From an uncultured Clostridia bacterium (lineage in GTDB: Bacteria > Bacillota > Clostridia > Oscillospirales > Acutalibacteraceae), in assembly GCA_937915775.1 (NCBI GenBank), contig CALGGQ010000043.1, positions 1 through 5,982 on the forward strand: 5,982 nt of DNA, written 5' to 3'. Position 1 is the stretch's first letter, and every line of letters begins with the position of its first letter. A program made the translations under genes and the position numbers. The notes below the pieces were generated by a model, which worked only from the letters and a program-made list of their open reading frames with translations, did no database searches and was not told the origin of the DNA. This document shows positions 1-5,877 of this stretch, in pieces.

Positions 1-675
1 GGTCACCGCCAGACGATGTTTGTCACCACGGCAAAGAGCCCGCTCGGTCCGTTTGAAAACCCGAAGCAGCTGCTGCACCCGTTTTCGATTGACAGCCATA
101 TTGTCAAGAATGAGGCGGGGCTGTTCCTGTTCTATTCAACCAACCGCTTTGAGGGCGACCGCATCGGCACGTATATCGTCGTTGACCGTATGCTCGACCC
201 GTTTCCCCCTGCCGGCAAGCCGGTGACCGTCGTCGTACCGACGCTGGATGAGGACATCTTCCGCCGTGATCGCTACAAAAAGGGCGAGCACTGGCACACG
301 ATTGAGGGCGCGTTCTATCTCTATGAGGACGGCTGGCACTATCTGATGTACTCCGGCAACTGCTATGAGCAGCCGACCTATTACATCGGCTATGCGAGAG
401 CGAAAACCGACGAGCAGGATTTGACGAAAATCAAATTTGAAAAATATCCCGACGACCGCACCTATGCCCCCGTGCTTGCGGCAAATGAATTTGAGGAGGG
501 CACCGGTCATCATTCGATGATTAAGGAGAACGGTCAGTGGTACGCGATTTACCACGCGCGGGATTACAATGACGGGCTCGGCGCCGACGCCTTTGACGCG
601 CGCAACGCCCGCATCTGCAAAATACATATCAAGGACGGCATCATCACTGCCGAACGCTATAAGGACAGGATTTGA
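1..675 (+). CDS. GH43-type glycoside hydrolase, C-terminal part (5' truncated by window edge)
   Basis: The reading frame is open from base 1, so the visible 224 residues are the C-terminal part of a longer protein; the first ATG at 16 is probably internal. The sequence resembles the five-bladed beta-propeller of family GH43 (arabinofuranosidases, xylosidases, arabinanases), which cleave plant cell-wall glycans by inversion. Counting Gly at base 1 as residue 1, the segment ID at 30-31 in SIDSHIV matches the family's IDPHxF strand carrying the pKa-modulating Asp, and IEGA at 101-104 matches the IEGP motif carrying the general-acid Glu (E102). GTGHHS at 167-172 followed by WYAIYHARD is the usual late propeller blade. 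The catalytic base Asp would lie upstream of the window. No signal peptide can be judged. The stop directly abuts the hisC ATG, suggesting co-transcription. The fold is fairly certain; substrate and subfamily are not, and a related propeller family (GH32/68/117/130) cannot be wholly excluded. Confidence 0.8.
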   Translation, partial: GHRQTMFVTTAKSPLGPFENPKQLLHPFSIDSHIVKNEAGLFLFYSTNRFEGDRIGTYIVVDRMLDPFPPAGKPVTVVVPTLDEDIFRRDRYKKGEHWHTIEGAFYLYEDGWHYLMYSGNCYEQPTYYIGYARAKTDEQDLTKIKFEKYPDDRTYAPVLAANEFEEGTGHHSMIKENGQWYAIYHARDYNDGLGADAFDARNARICKIHIKDGIITAERYKDRI

Positions 676-1746
676 ATGAACGAATTGTGGAAGAAAAACT
701 GCAGAAATATCACGCCCTATGTGCCGGGTGAGCAGAGCAAGGAGCAGGACATCGTGAAGCTCAACGCCAACGAGAACCCCTATCCCCCGTCGCCCAAAGC
801 CATAGAGGCTATTCGAAATTTCAACAGCGAGAGCCTGCGGCTGTACCCGCCTGCCGACGCAACGCCGCTCAAGGAAGCAATTGCCGCTTGCTTTGGCGTC
901 GATGCCGAAAACGTCTTTCTCGGCAACGGCTCGGACGATGTGCTGGCGCTGGCGTTTCAGTCGTTTTTTAACAGCGAACTACCGATTGTCTACCCCGATA
1001 TCACCTACAGCTTTTACCCTGTCTGGTGCGATTTATTCGGCATTCCGTATGAGACGAAGCCGCTCAATGAGCAGTTTCGCGTTCGCCTTGACGATTACAA
1101 AGCGCCGAACGGCGGCGTCGTGCTGCCGAACCCGAACGCGCCGACCTCCATCGGCGAGGGCAGTGATTTTATCCGTCAGCTGCTCGAGGACAACAGAGAC
1201 TGCGTGGTCATCATTGACGAGGCGTACGTCGATTTCGGCGGCGTTTCCTCCGTACCGCTTACGAAGGAATATGACAACCTGCTGGTGACGGGTACGTTTT
1301 CCAAATCCCGTTCCCTTGCCGGTCTGCGTATCGGCTACGCCATCGGCAGCAAAGCGCTCATCGGCGTGCTGGAGGCGGTCAAAAATTCCTACAATTCCTA
1401 CACGGTGGACTCGCTTTCCATCGCGGCTGGCATTGCCGCTGTGAAGGATAAGGCATACTTTGACAGCACGATTGAGAAAATCCTTGCCACGCGGACGCGG
1501 CTGACAAACGAGCTGCGCGCGCTCGGCTTCACGGTGGCGGAGTCATCGGCAAACTTCCTGTTCGTCACGCACGAAACACGCAGTATGAAAGCGCTGTTTG
1601 ACTATCTGAAAACGAAAAAGGTGTTTATCCGCTATTTTAACCTGCCGCGGATTGACAACCATGTGCGCATCACCGTGGGAACGGACGAGGAGACCGATAT
1701 TCTTCTGAAAGAAATCAAAGCCTATTTAACGGAGGAAAGCATATGA
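676..1746 (+). CDS. hisC: Histidinol-phosphate aminotransferase
   Basis: This 356-residue protein is a fold-type I PLP aminotransferase that converts imidazole-acetol phosphate plus glutamate to histidinol phosphate and 2-oxoglutarate in cytosolic histidine synthesis. Visible HisC features are LNANENPYPPSP (residues 29-40), LGNGSDDVL (about 82-90), PNPNAPTS (151-158), IDEAYVDF (180-187, with D181 contacting the pyridine nitrogen), TFSKSRSLAGLRIGY (207-221, with K210 as the PLP Schiff-base lysine) and VRITVG near the C-terminus. The length equals that of typical HisC. The start is fixed by AAGGACAGGA at 661-670 and by the family-typical N-terminus RNITPYVPGEQ. It starts immediately after the GH43 stop and overlaps the next gene by ATGA. 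No other his gene is in view, so it may be an orphan hisC; related enzymes also accept aromatic amino acids, and some act in cobamide synthesis (CobD). The binding loop reads PTS where PTG is usual. Confidence 0.93.
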   Translation: MNELWKKNCRNITPYVPGEQSKEQDIVKLNANENPYPPSPKAIEAIRNFNSESLRLYPPADATPLKEAIAACFGVDAENVFLGNGSDDVLALAFQSFFNSELPIVYPDITYSFYPVWCDLFGIPYETKPLNEQFRVRLDDYKAPNGGVVLPNPNAPTSIGEGSDFIRQLLEDNRDCVVIIDEAYVDFGGVSSVPLTKEYDNLLVTGTFSKSRSLAGLRIGYAIGSKALIGVLEAVKNSYNSYTVDSLSIAAGIAAVKDKAYFDSTIEKILATRTRLTNELRALGFTVAESSANFLFVTHETRSMKALFDYLKTKKVFIRYFNLPRIDNHVRITVGTDEETDILLKEIKAYLTEESI

Positions 1747-2177
1747 GAAAATTAACCAAAATACTTGCCGTGTTCATTAACCTTGCCAACTACGGCGTCG
1801 GTATCGCCGTGGCAATTATCATGCTGTTCGGCGCGGACTTCATCTCCGTTTTCTATCTGAACGGCATGACGACAAACGAGAGCCTGTTTTTCAATATGAC
1901 GCTGTTCCAGCTCGGGCTCGCGCTCGTCGGGCTGGTGCTGTGCCTGCTCACCGGTGACAGCAAGCCGCAGGAGCTGGTGGTCGAATTTCCGCTTGTTTAC
2001 GGCATCGTGCCGCTGATTCTCGGCGGCGTCAGCATTGTCTATGCCTTTTTCGGCACCGGCGCAAGAGAAACGGTGATTCAGATTATCTGCGCCGTGCTGT
2101 ACATCGTGCTGTCCGCCTTCATCATTTACAGCGGCGCACGGGTATTCCAGATTTTCCCGAAGGAGAACAGTAAGTAG
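1743..2177 (+). CDS. Small four-helix integral membrane protein, unknown function
   Basis: I do not recognise this 144-residue protein. It is strongly hydrophobic, with about four predicted membrane helices near residues 8-29, 51-69, 83-104 and 109-130. A polar loop at 37-48 and a charged turn (GDSKPQE, 71-77) lie between them. The N-terminus MRKLTK is basic and the C-terminus KENSK is short and charged. By the positive-inside tendency, both ends probably face the cytoplasm. Its start is well supported: GGAGG at 1731-1735, inside the end of hisC, sits 7 bases before the ATG, and the ATG overlaps the hisC stop as ATGA, so translational coupling is likely. No enzyme or transporter motif is visible. 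The last codons and the stop (AGT AAG TAG) form part of a heptamer repeat array, so the C-terminal two residues may vary between strains. It is the last gene before a strong terminator. Confidence 0.8.
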   Translation: MRKLTKILAVFINLANYGVGIAVAIIMLFGADFISVFYLNGMTTNESLFFNMTLFQLGLALVGLVLCLLTGDSKPQELVVEFPLVYGIVPLILGGVSIVYAFFGTGARETVIQIICAVLYIVLSAFIIYSGARVFQIFPKENSK

Positions 2178-2230
2178 TAAGTAGTAAGTAGTTAGTAGTT
2201 AGTAGTTAATAGTTAGTAGTAATAGTTAAG
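2171..2230. repeat. Degenerate 7-bp tandem repeat, TWAGTAG, about 8 units
   Basis: Read directly from the sequence, the array is TAAGTAG three times (2171-2191), TTAGTAG twice (2192-2205), TTAATAG (2206-2212), TTAGTAG (2213-2219), a 6-bp unit TAATAG (2220-2225) and a partial TTAAG running into the terminator stem. The first unit overlaps the end of the membrane-protein gene and provides its TAG stop. As 7 is not a multiple of 3, successive units place stops in all three forward frames. Such arrays usually expand and contract by replication slippage. No direct function is visible. Confidence 0.9.
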
Positions 2231-2260
2231 GCTCGGAACGAGGGTTCCGAGCCTTTGTTT
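2230..2260 (+). terminator. Rho-independent terminator of the GH43-hisC-membrane protein operon, probably bidirectional
   Basis: A perfect 10-bp stem, GGCTCGGAAC (2230-2239) with GTTCCGAGCC (2244-2253), encloses a 4-base loop GAGG and is followed by TTTGTTT on the plus strand. This is a textbook intrinsic terminator for rightward transcription. The asnA gene on the other strand ends only 5 bases beyond the stem. Leftward transcripts therefore meet the same hairpin, but followed by TTAACTATTA rather than a clean T run, so termination that way may be weaker. Confidence 0.9.
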
Positions 2261-3260
2261 ATAGTAATTTGATGTTGTGGGCTTTGCAGTTTTCGCGCAT
2301 TTCGTCAGACCAGATGGCGCACTGCACCTCGCCGATATGCGCCTTTTGCAGCAGCAGCATACACAGCCTTGACTGACCGATACCGCCGCCGATGGTCAGC
2401 GGCAGCGTGCCGTCGAGAATACCCTTATGAAAAGCAAACTGCTCGCGCTCTAAACAGCCCTCTGCTGCGAGCTGACGGTGCAGGCTTTCGGCATCCACGC
2501 GGATGCCCATCGAGGAAAGCTCAAACGCACAGCCGAGCACCTCGTTCCACACAAGAATGTCGCCGTTAAGCGCCCAGTCATCATAGTCCGGCGCGCGTCC
2601 GTCGTGCTTTTCGCCGTCGCGCAGCCTGCCGCCGATCTGCATCAGAAACACGGTGCCGTGCTCCTTCACAATCGCGTTTTCGCGCTCCTTTGCCGTCAGG
2701 GCGGGATATAAATCCGCCAGCTCCTGCGTGGTGATGAAGAACACCTCATCGGCAAGCTGATAGTTCAGCACAGGGTACTGCGCCTGCACAGCGGCATTCG
2801 TTTCGGCAATCACGCCGACGATTTTGCGCACGATGTCTTTGAGAAATTCGACGTTGCGCTCCTCTCTCGTAATCACGCGGCACCAGTCCCACTGGTCGAC
2901 AAACAGAGAGTGCAGGTTATCGGTATCGTCGTCGCGGCGAATGGCGTTCATATCGGTATAAATCCCCTCGCCCGCTTCATAGCCGTAGCGGTACAGCGCG
3001 CGGCGCTTCCACTTCGCAAGGGACTGCACCACCTCTGCCTCGCCGTCAATATTCTTCATCGTGAAATGCACCTTGCGCTCCACGCCGTTGAGGTCATCGT
3101 TAATACCGCTCGCCTTAGTGACCATAATCGGCGCGGTCACGCGGTCAAGGTTGAGCGCCTTTGCGAGCTTCACCTGGAAGGTATCCTTCACGGTTTTAAT
3201 GGCGCGCTGCGTATCGCGGCGCGAGAGCTTTGAGACATAGCCTTCGGGATAAATTAACAT
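2259..3260 (-). CDS. asnA: Aspartate-ammonia ligase (asparagine synthetase A)
   Basis: AsnA makes asparagine from aspartate, ammonia and ATP through an aspartyl-AMP intermediate. It is a cytosolic enzyme related to the catalytic core of class II aspartyl- and asparaginyl-tRNA synthetases. The 333 residues match the usual length of about 330. Family signatures are clear: SGINDDLNGVERKV (51-64), VVQSLAKWKR (77-86), EAGEGIYTDMNAIR (95-108), LHSLFVDQWDW (116-126), GRAPDYDDW (221-229), GDILVW (233-238), ELSSMGIRVD (247-256) and the class II motif 3 segment GGGIGQSRL (291-299). The ATG at 3258-3260 is preceded by AGGAGG (3268-3273) at 7-base spacing. It lies 24 bases downstream of asnS on the same strand with no promoter or terminator between them, so it should share the asparagine-responsive T-box upstream of asnS. 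The gene ends beside the convergent terminator hairpin. Confidence 0.97.
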   Translation of the reverse strand: MLIYPEGYVSKLSRRDTQRAIKTVKDTFQVKLAKALNLDRVTAPIMVTKASGINDDLNGVERKVHFTMKNIDGEAEVVQSLAKWKRRALYRYGYEAGEGIYTDMNAIRRDDDTDNLHSLFVDQWDWCRVITREERNVEFLKDIVRKIVGVIAETNAAVQAQYPVLNYQLADEVFFITTQELADLYPALTAKERENAIVKEHGTVFLMQIGGRLRDGEKHDGRAPDYDDWALNGDILVWNEVLGCAFELSSMGIRVDAESLHRQLAAEGCLEREQFAFHKGILDGTLPLTIGGGIGQSRLCMLLLQKAHIGEVQCAIWSDEMRENCKAHNIKLL

Positions 3261-3284
3261 GGCTTATCCTCCTGTTAGTTTGTG

Positions 3285-4661
3285 TTATCGGATGTTGCCG
3301 ACGGTTCTCGGATAGAGAATGACGTCGCGGATGTTCGCCATACCGGTGACATACATAATAATTCTCTCAAAGCCGAGACCGAAACCGGCGTGCGGCACGG
3401 AGCCGTATTTTCTCAAATCAAGATAGAAATCGTAGCCGTCCGTGCTCATACCCTTTTCCTCCATCGCGGCAAGGAGCTTGTTCAGGTCCGCCTCTCTCTC
3501 GCTGCCGCCGATGATTTCGCCGACGCCGGGCACCAGAAGGTCGGTGGCGGCAACGGTCTTGCCGTCCGGATTCTGCTTCATATAGAAGGACTTGATGCCC
3601 TTCGGGTAGTTAATCAGGAATACGGGCTTGTTATACACCTTTTCGGTGATATAGCGCTCGTGCTCGGACTGCAAATCGCTGCCCCACTCCACGGGGTATT
3701 CAAACTTGACGTCCGCTTTTTTGAGGATTTCGATAGCGTCCGTGTAATCCACCACGGCAAAATCGTTGTTGACGACGGACAGTAGCTTTTCGGTCAGTCC
3801 CTTTTCAAAGCGCTGCTCAAAGAAAGCTAGCTCCTCGGGGCATTTTTCCATATAATCCTTAATGATATACTTAATCATATCCTCTGCGATTTCGATTAAA
3901 TCGGGCAGCTCGCAGAAGGCAATCTCCGGCTCAATATGCCAGAATTCCGCCACATGGCGCTGGGTGTTGGAATTTTCCGCACGGAAGGACGGACCGAAGG
4001 TATAAATCTTGCCGAGTCCCATTGCGGCAACCTCGCCCTCGAGCTGACCGGAAACGGACAGTCCCGTCTTTTTGCCGAAAAAGTCGTTCGCGTAATACTC
4101 CTCCTCGGTGTCGTATTCCTTGCTGTAGCCGATGGTGGTAACCTGGAACATCTCACCCGCGCCCTCACAGTCGGAGCCGGTAATCAGCGGAGTATTGATA
4201 TAGACGTAGCCGCGCTCCTGGAAGAAGCGGTGAATGGCGGCTGCCATCACGCTGCGCACGCGGAACACAGCGTTAAAGGTGTTGGTACGCACACGGATGT
4301 GCGGCATTTCGCGCAGGGTTTCGAGCTTCTGGAATTTCTTTTGCAGCGGATAATCGCCGGGGCAGACGCCGAGCACGGTAATCTCCTTCGCGTTAATCTC
4401 GCTGGTGCCGTTATTCATATTTTTAACGACCTCGCCCGTGACCTTCAGCGACGCACCGAGCTTCATCGCCTCGGGCGATACGTCGATGTCGCTGCTCTTG
4501 TCAATGACCACCTGCAGATGATTCAGGCTGGTGCCGTCATTGAGCGCTAAAAAGGCGACGTTTTTGCTGTCTCTCGCCGTGCGTACCCAGCCGCAGACGG
4601 TGACCTCTGTGCCGACAAATGCTTCGGAATGTAAGATGTCTTTAATGTCTGTGTGTTTCAT
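3285..4661 (-). CDS. asnS: Asparaginyl-tRNA synthetase
   Basis: AsnRS (class IIb) charges tRNA-Asn with asparagine using ATP in the cytosol. The 458-residue protein has the expected N-terminal OB-fold anticodon-binding domain (about 17-97, with VCGWVRTARDSKNVAFLALNDG), then a class II catalytic domain. Motif 2 appears as FRAENSNTQRHVAEFWHIEPEIAF in two overlapping pieces around 226-249, and motif 3 as GFGLGFERIIMYVTG (426-440). The ending RDVILYPRTVGNIR is typical. TQRHVAEFWHIEPE separates it from AspRS, as does the absence of the GAD insertion of bacterial AspRS. Length is close to that of E. coli AsnRS (466). The ATG at 4659-4661 has AGGAGT (4669-4674) seven bases upstream. It is the first gene of the asnS-asnA operon behind an Asn T-box leader. 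Together the pair implies direct tRNA asparaginylation rather than sole reliance on the GatCAB transamidation route. Confidence 0.97.
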   Translation of the reverse strand: MKHTDIKDILHSEAFVGTEVTVCGWVRTARDSKNVAFLALNDGTSLNHLQVVIDKSSDIDVSPEAMKLGASLKVTGEVVKNMNNGTSEINAKEITVLGVCPGDYPLQKKFQKLETLREMPHIRVRTNTFNAVFRVRSVMAAAIHRFFQERGYVYINTPLITGSDCEGAGEMFQVTTIGYSKEYDTEEEYYANDFFGKKTGLSVSGQLEGEVAAMGLGKIYTFGPSFRAENSNTQRHVAEFWHIEPEIAFCELPDLIEIAEDMIKYIIKDYMEKCPEELAFFEQRFEKGLTEKLLSVVNNDFAVVDYTDAIEILKKADVKFEYPVEWGSDLQSEHERYITEKVYNKPVFLINYPKGIKSFYMKQNPDGKTVAATDLLVPGVGEIIGGSEREADLNKLLAAMEEKGMSTDGYDFYLDLRKYGSVPHAGFGLGFERIIMYVTGMANIRDVILYPRTVGNIR

Positions 4662-4695
4662 TTTTTATACTCCTTTTTTAATTTGACGAAGCAAT

Positions 4696-4736
4696 AAAAA
4701 AACAGCCACTTCGTCCTTTCTATAGGACGAGCGACT
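4696..4736 (-). terminator. Regulated intrinsic terminator of the T-box leader
   Basis: On the minus strand AGTCGCTCGTCCT (4736-4724) pairs with AGGACGA-AGTGGCT (4718 region to 4704), around a short ATAGAA loop, with a bulged A and two G-T wobbles. After one G comes a run of seven T (4702-4696). The 5' strand TCGTCCT is shared with the antiterminator. The hairpin ends about 35 bases before the asnS start, which is the expected geometry for transcriptional attenuation. Confidence 0.92.
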
Positions 4737-4757
4737 GAACCCGTGGTACCACCTATA
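4721..4757 (-). promoter_or_regulatory. T-box sequence and antiterminator hairpin
   Basis: On the minus strand TATAGG (4757-4752) pairs with CCTATA (4726-4721), and ACG (4744-4742) pairs with CGT (4729-4727). Between these two helices is the 7-nt bulge TGGTACC (4751-4745), which is the canonical T-box antiterminator. The TGGT part would pair with the tRNA 3' end: U, G, G with ACC of CCA, and the last U with the discriminator base. The 3' strand overlaps the 5' strand of the terminator, so the two structures exclude each other. Confidence 0.9.
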
Positions 4758-4865
4758 TTGCTCCTGAGAGCCACTCATAGCTTCCGTATTGAAAGCCTGC
4801 CGCCGTAACGCGCAGCGCGCGGCGCCCCTACTGAGCATCAGCCGTTCAGTTTGCAGCTCGAAAGT

Positions 4866-4868
4866 GTT
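4866..4868 (-). promoter_or_regulatory. T-box specifier codon AAC (asparagine)
   Basis: On the minus strand the specifier loop 3' side reads GTATGAAG-AAC-ACTTTC. AAC is an asparagine codon followed by the purine A usually found after the specifier. It lies between the upper helix strand TTTGTAT and the lower helix strand CTTTC, opposite the AGTA S-turn at 5001-4998. That position and the identity of the downstream genes both support Asn. The exact register rests on hand-drawn pairing. Confidence 0.8.
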
Positions 4869-5029
4869 CTTCATACAAACGTTACTGCGCGGCTTACACC
4901 GTCCCGCGCTCGCTGAGAGTAAGCGCAGATTCATTCGGTTGTGCAACCAGCCCTTTGGCGTGAAAGAATCAGTGATTACTCGAGCACTTTTTTGTACTAC
5001 TTTTCTTCGTCATCGCTTTTATTGAGGAT

Positions 5030-5058
5030 ATTATAGTACCAAGGACGGCATTTGTCAA
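5030..5058 (-). promoter_or_regulatory. Promoter of the asnS-asnA operon, perfect sigma-70/SigA consensus
   Basis: The minus strand has TTGACA (5058-5053), a 17-bp spacer (5052-5036) and TATAAT (5035-5030). All twelve consensus bases and the optimal spacing are present. Transcription should begin near 5023, just before the T-box structure. A strong constitutive promoter fits control by attenuation in the leader rather than at initiation. Confidence 0.93.
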
Positions 5059-5070
5059 GAAAAATTGCTC

Positions 5071-5099
5071 TTGCAAGCGCGTGTAATATATGATAAAAT
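5071..5099 (+). promoter_or_regulatory. Candidate promoter of yebC
   Basis: TTGCAA (5071-5076, 4 of 6 consensus) and TAAAAT (5094-5099, 5 of 6) are separated by 17 bp, which would place the transcript start near 5106. An alternative pairing is TTGCTC (5065-5070) with TATGAT (5089-5094) at 18 bp. Either would initiate downstream of the ATG-like codon at 5065 and upstream of the chosen yebC ATG. The site is back to back with the asnS promoter. Confidence 0.55.
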
Positions 5100-5133
5100 A
5101 TTTTGTAATCTTTTAAGAGAGGACTTGAAAACA

Positions 5134-5877
5134 ATGAGCGGACATAATAAATGGAGCACGATTAAAAGAAAAAAGGGTGCTAACGACGCGGCGAGAGCCA
5201 AGATATTTACCAAAATCGGCAGAGAGCTTGCCGTTGCCGTGAAGAACGGCGGTCCCGACCCGAACAATAACGCCAAGCTGCGCGACGTGATCGCCAAGGC
5301 GAAGCAGAACAACGTGCCTAACGACAACATTGAGCGTATGCTCAAAAAGGCTGCCGGCGATACTGACGGCGCCAACTACGAGGAAATCGTTTACGAGGGC
5401 TACGGACCGAGCGGCGTTGCCGTGGTGGTGGAAGCGCTGACCGATAACAGAAACCGTACGGCAGGCGAGGTGCGCCACTATTTTGATAAGGCGGGCGGCA
5501 ATATGGGCAACCCGGGCTCCGTCACCTTTATGTTCTCCAAGCAGGGCGTCATCGTCATTGAAAAAGAGGATGTGGACGAGGACCAGCTGATGGAGGACGC
5601 GCTGGAAGCAGGCGCCTCCGATTTCCTGACGGACGATGAGGATATCTTTGAAATCCGCACGGAAACGAGCGACCTCGGCGCTATCCGCGACGAGCTGGAG
5701 GGCAAGGGCTACACGATTATCTCCTCCGACGCGGCATACATTCCCTCCACCTACACCAGGCTGGAAAACGAGGACGATATGAAAAAGATGAGCCGTATGA
5801 TTGAGATGTTCGAGGAAAACGAGGACGTTCAGAACATCTGGCACAACTGGGAAAATGAGGACGAATACGAAGAATAA
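5134..5877 (+). CDS. yebC: YebC/PmpR (TACO1) family protein
   Basis: The 247-residue protein begins with the invariant MSGHNKWSTIKRKKGANDAA and continues with RAKIFTKIGREL, PNDNIERMLKKA (about 61-75), YEGYGPSGVAVVVEALTDN, NRTAGEVRHYFDKAGGNMG and GSVTFMF, the standard three-domain YebC pattern at normal length. The C-terminus is very acidic (EDEYEE). Members were first described as transcription regulators (PmpR), while mitochondrial TACO1 aids translation of COX1 and bacterial relatives have been linked to translation of proline-rich stretches. DNA versus ribosome action cannot be decided from sequence. The reading frame extends upstream to 5065, but ATG 5134 is chosen because the family starts with SGHNKW and GAGAGGA (5117-5123) lies upstream with about 10-base spacing. 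The candidate promoter also overlaps the longer frame. The neighbour asnS is divergent, and no ruvCAB genes, frequent yebC neighbours elsewhere, are visible. Confidence 0.96.
   Translation: MSGHNKWSTIKRKKGANDAARAKIFTKIGRELAVAVKNGGPDPNNNAKLRDVIAKAKQNNVPNDNIERMLKKAAGDTDGANYEEIVYEGYGPSGVAVVVEALTDNRNRTAGEVRHYFDKAGGNMGNPGSVTFMFSKQGVIVIEKEDVDEDQLMEDALEAGASDFLTDDEDIFEIRTETSDLGAIRDELEGKGYTIISSDAAYIPSTYTRLENEDDMKKMSRMIEMFEENEDVQNIWHNWENEDEYEE

Larger units (their letters stand above)
4696..5023 (-). promoter_or_regulatory. T-box riboswitch leader (tRNA-Asn sensing) controlling asnS-asnA
   Basis: The minus-strand leader carries the ordered T-box landmarks. A GATGACGAAGAAAAGTA start (5014-4998) gives the kink-turn and the AGTA S-turn. 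A helix GTACAAA/TTTGTAT (4997-4991 with 4879-4873) sits above the specifier loop. Further out come UUACU/AGUAA (4922-4918 with 4886-4882) and GCGCGG/CCGCGC closing the conserved distal loop GGTGTAAGCC. The specifier is AAC (4868-4866). A Stem III element runs from AGTAGG to CGTTA (4832-4806). The T-box sequence with its antiterminator and an intrinsic terminator follow. Uncharged tRNA-Asn should bind by anticodon at the specifier and by its CCA end at the UGGU bulge, and so favour readthrough into asnS. Pairings were assigned by eye. Stem I carries an unusual extra segment at 4990-4923. Confidence 0.93.

Noticed and set aside
136..627. 163-residue minus-strand open frame opposite the GH43 gene
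   Set aside because: Antisense shadow of a clearly conserved coding sequence; no start signal or family features.
2171..2230. CRISPR array or attachment site
   Set aside because: Units are 7 bp, contiguous and without spacers; there is no integrase or cas gene nearby.
3936..4550. 204-residue plus-strand open frame opposite asnS
   Set aside because: It is antisense to the OB-fold and motif 2 coding region of asnS; asnS is unmistakable.
4864..4872. Dual-specificity (overlapping Asp/Asn) specifier as known in some clostridial T-boxes
   Set aside because: Neighbouring triplets around AAC read GAA, AGA, GAA and ACA; no Asp codon (GAC/GAU) is present in a plausible register.
4665..4946. 93-residue minus-strand open frame upstream of asnS
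   Set aside because: It lies wholly within the T-box leader; its start falls in Stem I and it runs through the antiterminator and terminator, with no family resemblance.
4789..5025. 78-residue plus-strand open frame
   Set aside because: It is the antisense of the T-box structured RNA, and its composition follows the RNA helices; no ribosome binding site of note.
5065..5133. Upstream extension of yebC giving 23 more residues
   Set aside because: The family begins at MSGHNKW, the extension overlaps the candidate promoter, and a ribosome binding site precedes 5134.
5113..5844. 243-residue minus-strand open frame opposite yebC
   Set aside because: It is a shadow of the yebC coding strand, rich in Val/Leu/Ala/His as expected from antisense codons, with no recognisable motif.
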